A DNA stretch of 64,000 bases from Desarmillaria ectypa. Lineage: Eukaryota > Basidiomycota > Agaricomycetes > Agaricales > Physalacriaceae. Under the pieces are notes generated by a model. It searched no databases, had not been told where the DNA came from, and saw only the letters and a list, made by a program, of their open reading frames with translations. Below are positions 36,655 to 48,037 of this stretch, in pieces. How positions within the stretch are numbered: the first letter of the stretch is position 1; every line of letters starts with the position of its first letter. The DNA lies in assembly GCA_030407005.1 (NCBI GenBank), contig JAUDYN010000009.1, positions 2,356,001-2,420,000 of the forward strand, given 5' to 3'. The position numbers and the translations under genes are program-made.

Positions 36655-37169
36655 CCTGGCCCTACGGTAGCCACCTGCCCAAGGGGTGATCCCATCCGGG
36701 AAGGTGTCATTCCTGGTTGGTCGTTCACTTTAGTACGGCAGCCCCAGCGCTAACCATCTTTGCACTTCTAGCATATTCTGACGTCATGAAAGTCATGCTC
36801 ATTGTTGCGGTCGTCCCGAGTGCCGCACCTCTGATAGTAGTGTTCTTTATGCTGAATTGGTACCTCGGTGATACGCAGAGCGCAGTCAATAATGAGGATT
36901 GACGAGAAGAGCCCACAAGACCAGAGGGTGTAACTTTTTTTCATTTTCTTCTATGTATTTGTTTGTAGCTTTTCGTTAACTAATGCATCAGATTGTCGAA
37001 AGTTGGTAACGAATATTATTTAATGAATGTACGTCTATAAATGGCAAATAAAGCATAGTTTACACAAACTACAATACTGTCTGTCTATGTCCGAAGAAAG
37101 CAATACATTTATTTCACGGCTGCGTCTTATAAATCATAGCATTGGCTGGGGGGGTCGGTGTCGCCATCT

Positions 37170-38768
37170 TTACAACGAAGCTAAAACCCTTGAAACCTCA
37201 TCTGGCATGTCGTCGGTATATCCAAGCGCCCAGGGCGATTTTAAGGCCTCCTCCAGACCTGTGATCCTCGCCTTGAGCGCTTCAATATCCGCTTGTACAT
37301 CTCCGCCCCGCCTCAATTCCGTCTTCAGCCTGATCAGCTCAGTTTTATGCTTCACTAAAACGTCGTGTAGTTCCATCTGTTGGTCTGTGTGGGCGTGAAC
37401 GGGAGACGGAGTCTCGGACCTGTTGCCTAACGGAGCGGGCAGTGAATACTCCCAACCCTCTTTCTGAAGCTGGCGTCCCGGTGCGGGGTCTTCTCTCTCG
37501 ATAGAACTATAAGAAGCACGTTTTTCTGCATGCGCAAAGTTCGTGTAAGTATCCGAATCTTTTGCTGTAGGGGTGAGAGGCGAAAAGGACACCTTCAACG
37601 AGCGTTTTCGGACCATCATGTCGCGATGAAATATGGCAGGACATTTCTTTCGGTTCTGCCGCTGGTAGAGAGTGTATACGAGAGCACCCAAAAGGAGTAG
37701 AAGGAATACAAAGGATCCGACTGTGGCACCAACGATGCGGTGTATTTTGGATCGCGAACCAATAGCGGAAGACACAGAATTTTTATTCGAGTTCGAAGAG
37801 GTTGAAATGGAGCGCTCGGATGTCGTCTGGGACCTGGATAAGCAGATAGGTTATTGAGGGAAGGCTTCATTTTAAATGAACAGAGGACAACACACGCGGA
37901 TTGGGTGGCCTTTGTGGCATTAGCAGTTGTGGTAGTCATAGTTCTGAAGTGATTCAGATTTAGAGTTCAAGCCTCAAAAAAATGCGCACGTTGCAGTAAT
38001 ACCAACGATCAAACTGCTTTCAGTGGCATGGAAGGGGCTATTGAAACATGGACAATGAGCGATATCTGCATATGCAAGGAGCGGCAAACAAACGTACCTC
38101 TGAGTTGATGATTCTCCTGACCAGGAAATCGAAGGCGAGTTGAAGGATGTTCGCTCAACAGATTTGGCGGTCATCGATGCGTCGGTTCCGATGATGTCCC
38201 AAGAGCTGGTCAGTACCACGAATAAATCAGGAGCTACTCTCGTTATGAGGTATAGAGAGAAATGAACATACACAGACGACATTGTATGACTGAAATTACT
38301 TCCGGAATCAGGATTACTAACATAAATTGCCTGACTCGTCAAAACATTGTCATCTTCCCCGCTTACCACTTCAATAGTATATTCTCTATCATAGGAAAAT
38401 GAAGGGTTGAAAGATGAGACTTGAAAGTTTTAACTGACAGACTACGAACGCACCCAGGAGATAGAAAATATATGGTCACTATCCCGTTAGGGATACCATT
38501 ACCAGGCGACGTAGATGGTATTGGATCTCCTTTGCCAGGCTGTTGGGTGCTATTTCTTAGCTCAAAGTGAAATTCTTCAGGGTCGCCTTGTTGAATACGC
38601 CAGGTCAGAGTGAGGGGTATCCCAACGGTCGCATTCCCTTTAACAGGATCGATAGTAAAGCTGGCCGAGGTCGCAAAATGAAAAAACAATCTGTCCAGTG
38701 AATTTGAATACTCATCTTCTGTATTAATACGATGAAAACATGACTCACAAAATAAACTGGAGCAACAT
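37170..38768 (-). CDS. single-pass surface protein with coiled-coil tail, 396 aa
   Basis: Six exons: 38749-38768, 38454-38690, 38272-38385, 38098-38205, 37896-37943, 37170-37833 (1191 nt in frame). The spliced N-terminus MLLQFILLFFHFATSA is a signal peptide. Then a beta-rich extracellular domain (FTIDPVKGNATVGIPLTLTW, later GIVTIYFLSPGEYTIEVV), a Ser/Thr-rich stalk, a transmembrane helix (IVGATVGSFVFLLLLLGALV) and a cytosolic tail of about 160 residues ending in a predicted coiled coil (MELHDVLVKHKTELIRLK) and the family box SPWALG. It looks like a type I plasma membrane protein, perhaps a wall sensor or adhesin; ligand unknown. A sister gene and pseudogenes follow in tandem. No defects seen. 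Confidence 0.85.
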
Positions 38769-39384
38769 TTAGCCTCTCCAGGCTGTCAAGGGAGATGCAG
38801 GAACGGTGTCCGAATGATACGTGACAGAGCGTATGTCGAGTTCAAAAGGATAGATAGCAAAGGCTTTGATGCACTGCATTTGAATGTAGATTAGGGAGAA
38901 AATCCCAAAGTATCAGTGGTCTGGGATACGGATGGACCATCGTACACCGCCATTGAGATACGAACGTACGATGATATTCATAACATAACAGCCGATCAGC
39001 CTAGACTCCAAAGAACACAGAAGCGGTTGTTGGATGCGATGCAATGAATATTGATATGCGGAGGGCTAGCGGGCGATCATCTTACACAGCATTAATCATC
39101 TGTTGAACTTGAAACTTGATACGAAGACAGTTCATCTAGCACAATAATAACTATGGATTGTGCGAGAACGATCACAGAGATAATCGTGCATAATTTTACA
39201 TCGAAGGGGAGAGAGGAGATCTCAGCAATAGCGGTGGAGAAAACTATGGATTTGAAATATAAACTTGGTTAGAAAATGTCCTCGTGACCAGCTGATGTTG
39301 CTGATGGCTTGTCAAGTCACTAGTCACGAATCCTAAAGTCAACTGAGGGTCAACGTTCGTTTATGAAGATATTCAAAATTATCT
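38769..39384. other. duplicated upstream region
   Basis: Similar to 42078-42400 upstream of the paralogue at 40533, including GGAGATGCAG and GAATGATACGTGACAGAGCG words, so promoter and gene were duplicated as one unit. Confidence 0.6.
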
Positions 39385-40330
39385 CTACACATCTTTTACG
39401 TATGCCGGAGGCGGGTACGTCTCAGTATCTGGATCCCGTCCCGACGCTCTCTCGACGATGAGATGCTGTATCTGAGTACGCAACCTTAGGTCCTCTTCCG
39501 CCATTTTATCATTCATGGCATGGGGTTTCAGTGCTGAAGTTCTTGCATGCGATATCGGCTCTTCAGTGAGACTTTGGAGACTTTCCCTTTCAGCTAAACC
39601 TCCAGAAAGCGAGGGCTCGTGGGCAATATCATCTGTGGGTACTGAGATTGTACTTAGGACCATCACCAGCATTTTCCCCTTCCTTAAAAGATTGGCTCCT
39701 GGCTCTTCTTCTTCGACCCCGGAGTTTATTGATGTCGACATCGCGACATAGGTGCATCTCTTCCTGTTGGCTTGTACATCGTACCATGTTCTGTATCTTG
39801 GGAGAAAGGCTACATTTTTAGGCCTTGAAGCGTGACCATAGGTCCGGATGATGACACAAGGTTTCGGTTTCTGCTCAGGCAACGATAAAGAACTACTCCT
39901 ATCGAAGGGAGTAGCAAGAATATTACAACGCCAATCAGGGCTCCAATGATTGTCGATGTCTTCTGTGGCTTACACAATTTAAAGACGGTGAAACGAAGGG
40001 CTTGCCGCTTAGTTGACGTCTGGGGCTTGGATACGCGGAGAAGTTATAAGAAAGATCTTATTCAAGAACGAAATACAACAAACGTGAATTGGGTCACCTC
40101 TGTAGCATTAGCAGTTGTTGTATTCGTAGTTCTGAAGTGAGTCAGATTTACAGTTCAAGCAGGAATTTCTCAAAAATGCGTACGTTGAAGCACAACCAAC
40201 GATCAAACTGGCTTCAGTGACGTAGGAGGGGCTAGTGAAATATGGAGAGTAAGTGACATACATATATGGATTCAGCGGCAATCAAACAAACATGAAGAAA
40301 GCTGAGAAAGTGGGTGTTGTCGTGATCAAA
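39385..40330 (-). pseudogene. single-pass surface protein (PPxY tail), truncated
   Basis: The minus strand carries the transmembrane helix TIIGALIGVVIFLLLPSIGV (about 39873-39945), then a tail that is open in a different frame (39385-39882): EEEPGANLLRKGKMLVM, HAMNDKMAEEDLRLRTQIQH and YPPPAYVKDV. The helix frame stops after GPMVTLQGLKM, so at least one frameshift separates helix and tail. Upstream, 40100-40330 aligns with the stalk and intron of the gene at 37170, but no extracellular domain or signal peptide is present before the next paralogue. The tail contains PPAY, a PPxY motif. Confidence 0.7.
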
Positions 40331-40532
40331 ACGCAAGTTGTCTTCGTAGCAAACAAATAGTAATCTACCTGAATACAGTAAGTCTCCGGGCCAGGAATAT
40401 ACCGAGTTCCACTTACAATAACTACTACTTTATTTGAGTGACAGTCGCCAAATAGGTAACATCAGCCGTCTGTCACTAAGAATCCGCTAAAAGTCAGGTA
40501 TCAACGTTCAGTTTTTATAAGGATGATCATAT

Positions 40533-42077
40533 TTATCTTAACACATCTTCTGTAATCCATTCTACGTATGCCGGAGGCGGATACAGCTCATTATCTAGCG
40601 CCCATAGTGACGCTCTCTGGATAATGAACTGCCGGATTTCTGCCGTGTCACCGTTCATTGCATGAGGCGAGGCTGAGGAACTCGCGTGCGGTATCTCCTC
40701 CTCGGAAGAAATTTGAAAACTATCTTGTTCAGCTGCGCTCCTTGAAAGTGAGGTACCAAGTGCGTCAGTAGCAGATGGTACAGGGATTTTACGCGTGACC
40801 GTCACTCGTCTTTTCCCCGTCCCTGGCAGATTCGCCCCTCGATCTTCTTCGGCTTCTAATACCACGATCGCCAACTTTATGGATGACGATATCGTTGCTT
40901 CCACTGGAGCTGATGCAGGTGCATATCTTCCTTGTAGCTTGCGCATCGTACCGTGCTGCTGATTCCGGGAGGAAGGTTGTATGGGGCTGAGCGGTGTCAC
41001 ATGACTTTGGTTTCTGCGCAGGCGACGATAAATAACTACTTCTAGCGAAAGGAGTTGCAAGAATATGTGTTGGGATTTGAGAGTTGAGCCGAGATGATGG
41101 CAATCCGGCATCATGCCGAACTTGCTGATTAAGAGAGAAATATTAGGAAACTTGTAGAAGATTCTAGTAAATTAGCATTTAGTATATAAGTAGGTACGGT
41201 AGTGTACATCTGCATGCGTTTGCAGAGCCCAGCCAAGCGCAATACTATTGGCCTGACACCGCGCATGTACTAACTGGGAACGAACTGATCTATTCATCCC
41301 CCGTTTTTCACAACAATATGATAATAGGGACGGTTGCGATTATTGTAAACATATTCTGTGCTTTATCAAAAAAGACGCACGTTGAAGCACCATTAACAAC
41401 CAAATTACTTCCTGTAGCTTGAAAGGATGATTTTTCAGACCGGGAACTCAAAGGAGAGTTGGAGGATGCTGGCTCAATAGAATTTGCAGTCATCGATGCG
41501 TTGGTTCCAGTGATGCTCCAAGAGCTGGTCAGTGCTATAAATAATCATGAGCCAGTCTTGTTAAGAGTTATAAAGAGCAATGAACATGCGCAGGTGACAC
41601 TGTAAGATTGGGCCTTCCGGTTTCAATGGCATAAATTGCCTGGCTCGTCAAAACCGCGTCATCTCTGTCGTTTATCACTTCAATAGTATACTTTCTATGT
41701 TAGGGAAATGACAAGTTGAAAGATGAGACTTCAGGGGTTCAACTGAGAGACTGCGAACACACCCATGAGATGGAAAATACGTGGTCACTATCCCGTTAGG
41801 AATACCATTACCAGGTCACGTAAATGCTATTGAATATCCTTCGCCAGAATCTTGGGCGTTATTTCTGTGCTCAAAGTGAAATTCTTCTGGGTCGCATTGT
41901 TGAACATGCCAGACCAGAGTGAAGAGTCTCCCAACTGGCGCACAGCCTTCAACAGGATCGATAATAACGCCGCCCAAGGTAGCTAAATGGAAACCAAATC
42001 TGTCCAGTGGATTTGAATACTCATCTGCTGTATTAATACGATGAAAACATGACTTATAAAATAAACTGGAGCAACAT
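40533..42077 (-). pseudogene. single-pass surface protein (PPxY tail), broken by mutations and a solo LTR
   Basis: Paralogue of 37170-38768 in its ectodomain: it begins MLLQFIL, but the first intron donor reads AT instead of GT, and the ectodomain contains a TGA where the sister has TCG (near ACG-TGA-CCT). The stalk and helix are split by a 248-bp solo LTR at 41068-41315 with an ATATG duplication. Removing LTR and one duplication in thought rejoins the helix (IIATVP... to QLLSLEVVIYRRLRRNQ) in frame. The tail is open to the stop at 40533: ...SASPHAMNGDTAEIRQFI and YPPPAYVEWI, carrying a PPxY motif. LTR insertion may be late, since the tail frame is undamaged. Confidence 0.85.
41068..41315 (+). 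repeat. solo LTR, family D, copy 2, 248 bp
   Basis: TGTTGGG...CACAACA with perfect target duplications ATATG (41063-41067, 41316-41320). It sits in the transmembrane-helix codons of the surface protein pseudogene. Confidence 0.95.
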
Positions 42078-42466
42078 TTAGCCTCTCCAGGCTGTTAAGG
42101 GAGATGCAGCAACAGTGTCCGAATGATACGTGACAGAGCGGATGGCGTGGCCCAATAGACAGATATCATAGACTCAGCTGCACTGCATCTGAATGTGGCT
42201 CGCCAGATAAATACGAACCATCAGTAGTCTGGGAAACGGAAGGTACACCGATATTGAGATGAGAATAGGGGACGATATAAAGATGATCGGCGTATGAGAT
42301 GTGCAACAAAGAAGCGGTTCTTTGGTAGGATGCAAAGAATATTGGTATGCCACGGAGGTTGGTGGGTGGTTATTTTACTGGAATAGCATTGATCAGGAGT
42401 TAGAATCAGATACTGTTAAATTCATCGAATTCGGTCTTCAATTTTAATTTGAAACTTGAGCTGGCA

Positions 42467-43629
42467 TCAGGAAGTAAAGAAGCGAGTCATCTCGGAAGGT
42501 ATAACGTTCGTAGCATTCAACGCCCAAGGTGACTCCAGAAAGTCCTTCAGTGCCCCGATTTTCGCTTTTGTATCCAAAATGTCTGCCTCATTCTCTGCTG
42601 CCTCAATGTCACCCTGAATCTCCCGACTCTCTCTCTCCAATTTCAACAGTTTATCCTGCAAGCCATGCAGACGATCTTGTATTTCCATCTGCCGATCAGT
42701 GAGAGGATCGTTCTGGAACGTCGTCGTGGAGGAAATTGTGGACTTCGTCGTCATGCTACGCCCGAACGATATTTGAGTTAACGTTGGAGATGAACGGACG
42801 TATACAGGTGGAGGGGTCTCTCTATAGCTTGCATTGCCTGAATTTCGACCGGGAGGGTACTTGGCGTAGAGATATTCTACGAAAGAATTCGCTGGAGAAA
42901 CAGAATCAGAATGGCGCACCAATCGATCCTGGAAGCGTCCATGACGACGAGAGCAGAGGAATATTAGGTCAATGGTAAGCAGAATGATGGTAATAAGCGC
43001 CACGGAGCCTAACACTGTGCTGACTATTAGACCCTTATCGGGACCATTGTGCAAGTGATGCACCCTGAAAACGGTCAGAGCCTGAACCCGATAAAAATAA
43101 GACAGAAGATTGCTCACGGTGGGCTGCGGTCATAGCTGTACTGTATTTCGAATTCGTCACTTTTCGCAATCGCATATGTCACAGCCGGGTCTATGCTGCA
43201 TATACAAGTCAGATAAGACCACACCCAAAACTTTGCAACTGACGATGCATTCCCATAAGCTAAGATCATATACTTGCTGAAAGTTTTATTACGATGTGTA
43301 TTCAAGGGGAAATAAGCCAGGCGTACTCGCTGCGATCAAAAGTGACATTGACTTGTGCATCAGCAGTAAAGTTGGGGACTTGGACAACGTCGTTCGATAT
43401 TCTGCTGTGGTTATTCAGTGGAATTTTCTTGAGGAATATATCGGTAGGATCTCCTTCATCGTGTATGAGGGTCACTGTAACATTCTTCGATTTATGGCTT
43501 TCGTGTCCAACTCGGATCTGAAGGGCAAAGGAAAAGGAACCCAGCGCGAGAACAGATATCCTACTTTAAATAAGTTTATAATCACTAACATTGTGTCGAG
43601 ACTCACGCGTAGAAAGGAACGTCAGCCAT
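42467..43629 (-). CDS. single-pass surface protein with coiled-coil and PPxY tail, 325 aa
   Basis: Five exons: 43607-43629, 43327-43560, 43232-43276, 43118-43195, 42467-43064 (978 nt in frame). Splicing creates the signal peptide MADVPFYAISVLALGSFSFA. A beta-rich ectodomain follows (IRVGHESHKSKNVTVTLIHD, FTADAQVNVTFD, AIAKSDEFEIQYSYD), then almost directly a transmembrane helix (LIVSTVLGSVALITIILLTI), a tail with PPPVY (PPxY), and a coiled coil (RQMEIQDRLHGLQDKLLKLE) ending in the box SPWALN shared with the gene at 37170. It lacks the long Ser/Thr stalk of its neighbours. No stop or frameshift; GTTTTG is a weak third donor. Probably a plasma membrane protein; ligand and partner unknown. Confidence 0.85.
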
Positions 43630-44433
43630 TCTCACCGTTGGAACGAAGGCAGAAAAAGATTGTGCTATGAAATACCTGCGCGACCTTCAACGTTCATAAG
43701 GACCGAACATCAGGGTGACAGTTTCCATCAAAGGTGTCGAAGATGAACAGCGACACCAGCCGTCCCGCGTCAAGCGACAATCACATCTCGATGAACTTAG
43801 ATGAACAGATGACGTCTGATATCAGTGGTAGATCCAGAAATCCAGTCCTTAGTAACATCACATACGGAATACTCACTGACACATATCCAAGTATAGGCAC
43901 CTGAGACGAAAGTAACAAAATCATGTGTTGATTGGTGTAATCATTAAGGATTCGTCCTGTTCGCGAGGAAGACAGCAATTGAGGCAACGAGTTGACGAAC
44001 TGTAATCATCAACGGTCAATTGGTCAAGGTAGATGCGAGAAAGCCGGGACTCCTTTAGGAGTGCTTCGAATGGACATGATGCATCAAGATTTGAATCGTC
44101 ACGGACCAGTTCCCCTAAGGCACAGTTACGGCAGAAATCGGCAGAAGCTGAACGAATCAAGCAACTGGTATTTATAACGTGTTTAATTAACAAACGTGGA
44201 GCTCACGCTCCAGTAACAGTTGGAAATCCCTCTGAATGGATTATGACGTAGTCAAAAAAGCAGCCCCAAGCAGGAGAGTTTTCTCTGCAAGAACTGAGTT
44301 TTTTCTGTTGTAAACTTTCGACAGAACTCACGAGGATGCATCAGATGTCGCAGAAATGGAAGCTAATGGTACCGCCTTGATAGTTTCTCTGTCAAAATAG
44401 GATAAGATGGGGTATTTTTCAGACTTCGGAGAC
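43630..44433. other. intergenic
   Basis: Minus frame 43921-44193 and plus frames 43992-44251 lack motifs. The part next to 43629 should hold the promoter of the surface protein. Confidence 0.4.
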
Positions 44434-44697
44434 TTACGTCGAGCCCGACTCTCCCCGGGACCTATTGCCGCCGTTACCAACCTCTTCGTTATTGTGTCTA
44501 GTGCGACCGTCGTCATCGAGTGACCCAAGTCCTTGAATATGTATACTGTCACTTTTCGCGATGACATACTGGGAATTGGAATTGGTGAGATTGGATAAGC
44601 TCAGAAGTGTGTACGGGAAAGTTTTAGACTTCTCTCTTAACAAAAACCTCGGGTGCGGGAATCTCTCAGCAAGAGGTCTTCCACCATTGGAAACCAA
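44434..44697 (-). pseudogene. remnant of a surface protein ectodomain
   Basis: Contains NSNSQYVIAKSDSIHIQ, close to TYAIAKSDEFEIQ of the neighbour at 42467, and a Ser/Gly-rich stretch to a stop. No transmembrane helix or tail follows. Read as an eroded member of the array; the match is short. Confidence 0.4.
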
Positions 44698-45127
44698 TCA
44701 TACCATGGCGACGACACACCAGTCTAATATCGTAGGCGGTGCAATACGCGGAACCATCTCCCCTCCTTTGTCTTGGCATCTGATTTGTGGTAGCGAAGTG
44801 ACAGTTTGCATCTAAAAGATGAACAAAATGCGAAGGCGCTTTCCTGACCTCGCTACAAAGACAACTGCCCATGGGTCGCTGCTACCGGGATGCATGAACC
44901 ACCAAGGCAGATGAGCAGATGCACATTTACAACTCATCAGGCTCCTCACGTCTAGTGCGGTCGGCGTTTTCGACGTCAATTGGGCTTCAGAGTGTACAGA
45001 TACTTAGGGATGAAGCAGAAGCACCAACAAGACATCTTGATGCTGATGTGATATGGCCATCAAGAATTAGATGCCACCAGAAGATAGAAACACAGTAAAG
45101 ACCCCTGTTCCCGAGTGGACTGATATA

Positions 45128-45309
45128 TCAGGTGTATGACTGTGAAAACCTTCCAACCGAGTCCTCATATGCGGAAAGATCAGTGAATTGAGATGATATT
45201 TCTATGGAGGTGATTCTCGGTCGCTGGTGAGTCCAAAGTGAGTCTGCTGAACACAAGGTGGTGACGATCAAAAAGAACAGTATCCACGTGATAAAAGCGT
45301 CCGAGTCCA
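45128..45309 (-). CDS. possible first exon or small secreted peptide, 60 aa
   Basis: ATG at 45309 gives MDSDAFITWILFFLIVTTLC plus SADS, a good signal peptide, followed by about 35 hydrophilic residues to a TGA. It may be the signal exon of the eroded surface protein remnant at 44.4-44.7 kb or an independent secreted peptide. Confidence 0.3.
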
Positions 45310-45607
45310 TGCTGACCGCCACAATCCGGCGCGATCTTCCAGTAAGTTGAGGTCGGATTCTCCTCTCAATACGGATGATAGATATAGGAGTGGTGGACGA
45401 TCTACATTTATGGGGGACTATCTGTGCGATACGGGGCGGAACTTTTCGGTGAGCCGGATCCACAAGGACGTCATGTACCGAACCTTTGAAGTCTATGAAA
45501 TATGGTATAAAAAAAGGGAAATGGTTGTACTAATCCCTTCAATCTCGTTTTCCTAGCAATGTAAATCAAATAGTGTAAGCAGTACACCTAATATGCATTT
45601 TAAGAGT

Positions 45608-47209
45608 TCATATTTGCCGATCTCTGTATTGCCACGCCATATTCTCCACCGACGGATTCTCGGGCTTCAAGTAGGTCTGGTCCGAGCATACCGAACTATC
45701 TACCGTGATGTGCAGTGTGCTACGTGGATGAAGATTGTACGACCGCTCATTGCTATCTGTCTTCACTTGCACCTCCAATCCAACACGGAACAAGATCAAG
45801 GCTGGTGCGATAGCCTATATACAGACAGTGAGCGCAGTTCTCCAACTGAATAAGGACATAAAAATATCTTACACTTATCTGCCCCAGAGAATCACCAAGG
45901 ATAATGCTAATCTTACCCTTTGTATTAAAGAACATAAGGAAGAGAGTCGATGTAATGGCAGATATTGCTCCCGACTCGACGATGATCCAAATGATACCCA
46001 TATAGGGCTTGGCCTTGGGACTGGCTTTCCGGCATCCTACTTTTCGCGACATCCACCAGATACTAGCTACAATCATGGTGGTGACGTAAAGCTGTGTTGC
46101 TAGAGACAGTGAATACGAAGCCTGGAGCCATCGGTAAAGGGTATGGATCGATTCTGGCTGGACATCTAGACTTGATACGTGGTATATAGAAATATAACCG
46201 CAAACTTTGGTGTAGCAGTAAGACAATGAAAAAAAATAACAAAGAGAACGAGTACCGACCACCAAATGCCAGAACCATGATTACCTAGTGTAAGTTTAGC
46301 ATTAGTCAAGGAGATGGGTGAATATGGGCTACTGAAACATACAGGAAACACAGACACTTTCACACACTTGTTCCAAATCACGTATAATCTCCAGAGCATT
46401 ATGGCGTCATAGGCAATACACTACACAAACATCGTTGTCAAGACATTATTTTCGCATGTTATAAAAAGAAACTCACATTCGTGATAGTGGCAGTCTCCTT
46501 GATAACGTTGACCAATTGAGCCTGGTTTTCCCAGTACAAAACGGCACCATCGGGGATCTTTAACCAGATGAAGCCTTCTATCATGGAGCGCAGACATGCA
46601 GCAATATGGATAGTCGATATAATAAACTGGAGAGTTGTGCCCCCAAGTAAGATCCTATAACAGTAAAAACATGTAAGTTTGGTATTTGTCACTGAAAAGA
46701 TCCATTGATGATGAAGCGCACCACCAACGACGTCTGACAGGCAAGTTGACACAGCTTAAGTAAAGAACGAGACTGAGAGGCAATCAATATTGTCATGTCA
46801 TACTTGAGAACACTTCGAGTACTTACTTGACACCTAGAATAGCGTGGCCATTAGTAGGATACTCGGTGCACATAAAACATATTGTTGGGATTTGAGAGTT
46901 GAGCCGAGATGATGGCAATCCGGCATCATGCCGAACTTGCTGATTAAGAGAGAAGTATTAGGAAACTTGTAGAAGATTCTAGTATATTAGCATTTAGTAT
47001 ATAAGTAGGTACGGTAGCGTACATCTGCATGCGTTTGCAGAGCTCAGCCAAGCGCAATACTATTGGTCTGACACCGCGCATATACTAACTGGGAACGAAC
47101 TGATCTATTCATCCCCCGTTTTTCACAACGCATATCATAACAACGCACCATAAAGAACAGAGCTGCACCAAATACCTATGAGGGATGCATAATCTACCTG
47201 GAAGATCAT
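45608..47209 (-). CDS. seven-transmembrane protein of an agaricomycete family
   Basis: Exons read: 47149-47209, a 7-nt exon 46827-46833, one starting at 46754 (end uncertain), 46478-46654, 46343-46420, 46263-46284, 45873-46204, 45608-45814. The start MIFQVDYASLIGIWCSSVLY and the split YGVN box are typical, followed by LQFIISTIHIAACLRSMIEG, LWRLYVIWNK, YRWLQASYSLSLATQLYVTT, ARIWW-like SIWWMSRKVG and MGIIWIIVESGAISAITSTL helices, GDSLGQIS and a soluble C-terminus. The layout resembles receptor-like fungal 7TM proteins of unknown function. A 248-bp solo LTR lies in the first intron and may be spliced out. The third exon's donor could not be fixed, so a hidden defect there is possible. Confidence 0.78.
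46883..47130 (+). repeat. solo LTR, family D, copy 3, 248 bp
   Basis: TGTTGGG...CACAACG; the last base differs from the CACAACA of the other copies. Perfect target duplications CATAT (46878-46882, 47131-47135). Located inside the first intron of the 7TM gene. Confidence 0.95.
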
Positions 47210-48037
47210 TCATGGCCACTTTGTTCTACAGTACAACATGCTAGTCCGGAGACGTTATATATATCTTTGGGTCCCTCCTATTCTTGCCTTGGCGGAAAGT
47301 ATTTTGCATGCGCATCAGCGCCCCTTCGACAAAGAGGGGTACTTGGTTCCTGATATATGACATAGTTGACGATTTCATCAGTGGCGGAATAAGATGCAAA
47401 AGTCATACCAGGATCGGGAGAGCCATACTGGGGATCAACGTCTTCAGCTTATATGAAGCATCAAATAAAGAGACGGAACCACATGGTCGTTAGTATAGGC
47501 GAAGTCCAAGCTATGCAATCCAACTGAATAACGGTAAGATATCCATGATCGGAAAAAAAAAAATCTCCCAGGAGCCTTGTTCTGATCGTTGGTCCGTGGC
47601 TCAGATAAGGCAACTACGCAACCTTACAACCCACTCTGAAATTTGTAAGCTGGAAGCTCAAATGAGGGAAAGAAATCGAAATCACTACACCATCAGAATC
47701 CCCTTTAATGGATCCATCACCAAGAAATCCAATGTTAGGGAATGAGAACATGTAAAACGGAAGAATACCTCAGCGTGCTCTTGAGTTGTGGAGTCAACGT
47801 GTTGACATGTCAGTCTCGGGAACCAGGAAATGAAGCACACAGACCCTATGTGAGCGTTATCATCCTTAGTTGGTTCACAAGTCCGACCAACAGATAGTTT
47901 ATATCAAATGGATGATAAGAACGAGGGGAGTTGCTAACTGTTTCTTCGCTGAATGAGTGTGGTGTCGGCTTGAAGTAAAGCAATAGACGTACTACCAGTC
48001 TAGCATTGTATACCAACTGGCATTATTATATGATCAG
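47210..48037. other. intergenic, nothing recognised
   Basis: Frames up to 69 codons without motifs; an A-run at about 47553-47563. Confidence 0.4.

Larger units (their letters stand above)
34600..36902 (+). pseudogene. MFS transporter, siderophore-iron type, C-terminal half, interrupted
   Basis: Proton-coupled transporter of the siderophore-iron MFS branch. Recognisable pieces in order: PLINTLVLAERKAKRFGLVP (about 34655), YFIRTQSVGLTFFGICA (about 34850), LTLIIALCILLLGVGLIAHS (about 35237), MGGGVASVTIKVAAETNVPY with MVTAVVFLLTEIGGVIGSGI (35352-35484), AGAIWAEMMPDKLAQ then TAA then LPSVSAEERTALYASITTVA (35538-35645), GDPIREGVIP (36671-36715) and YSDVMKVMLIVAVV to NWYLGDTQ (36772-36902). These follow the family order, but the first half is missing, one stop and several frame changes are present, a 248-bp solo LTR sits at 34957-35204, and a 1-kb insertion fills one intron. 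Clearly not functional. Confidence 0.85.

Noticed and set aside
37978..38053. Hydrophobic C-terminal extension of exon 4 in the gene at 37170 (SLIVGITATCAFF ending)
   Set aside because: Joining exon 4 directly to 37943 keeps the frame into stalk, helix and tail, and the paralogues support that reading, so this is intron sequence.
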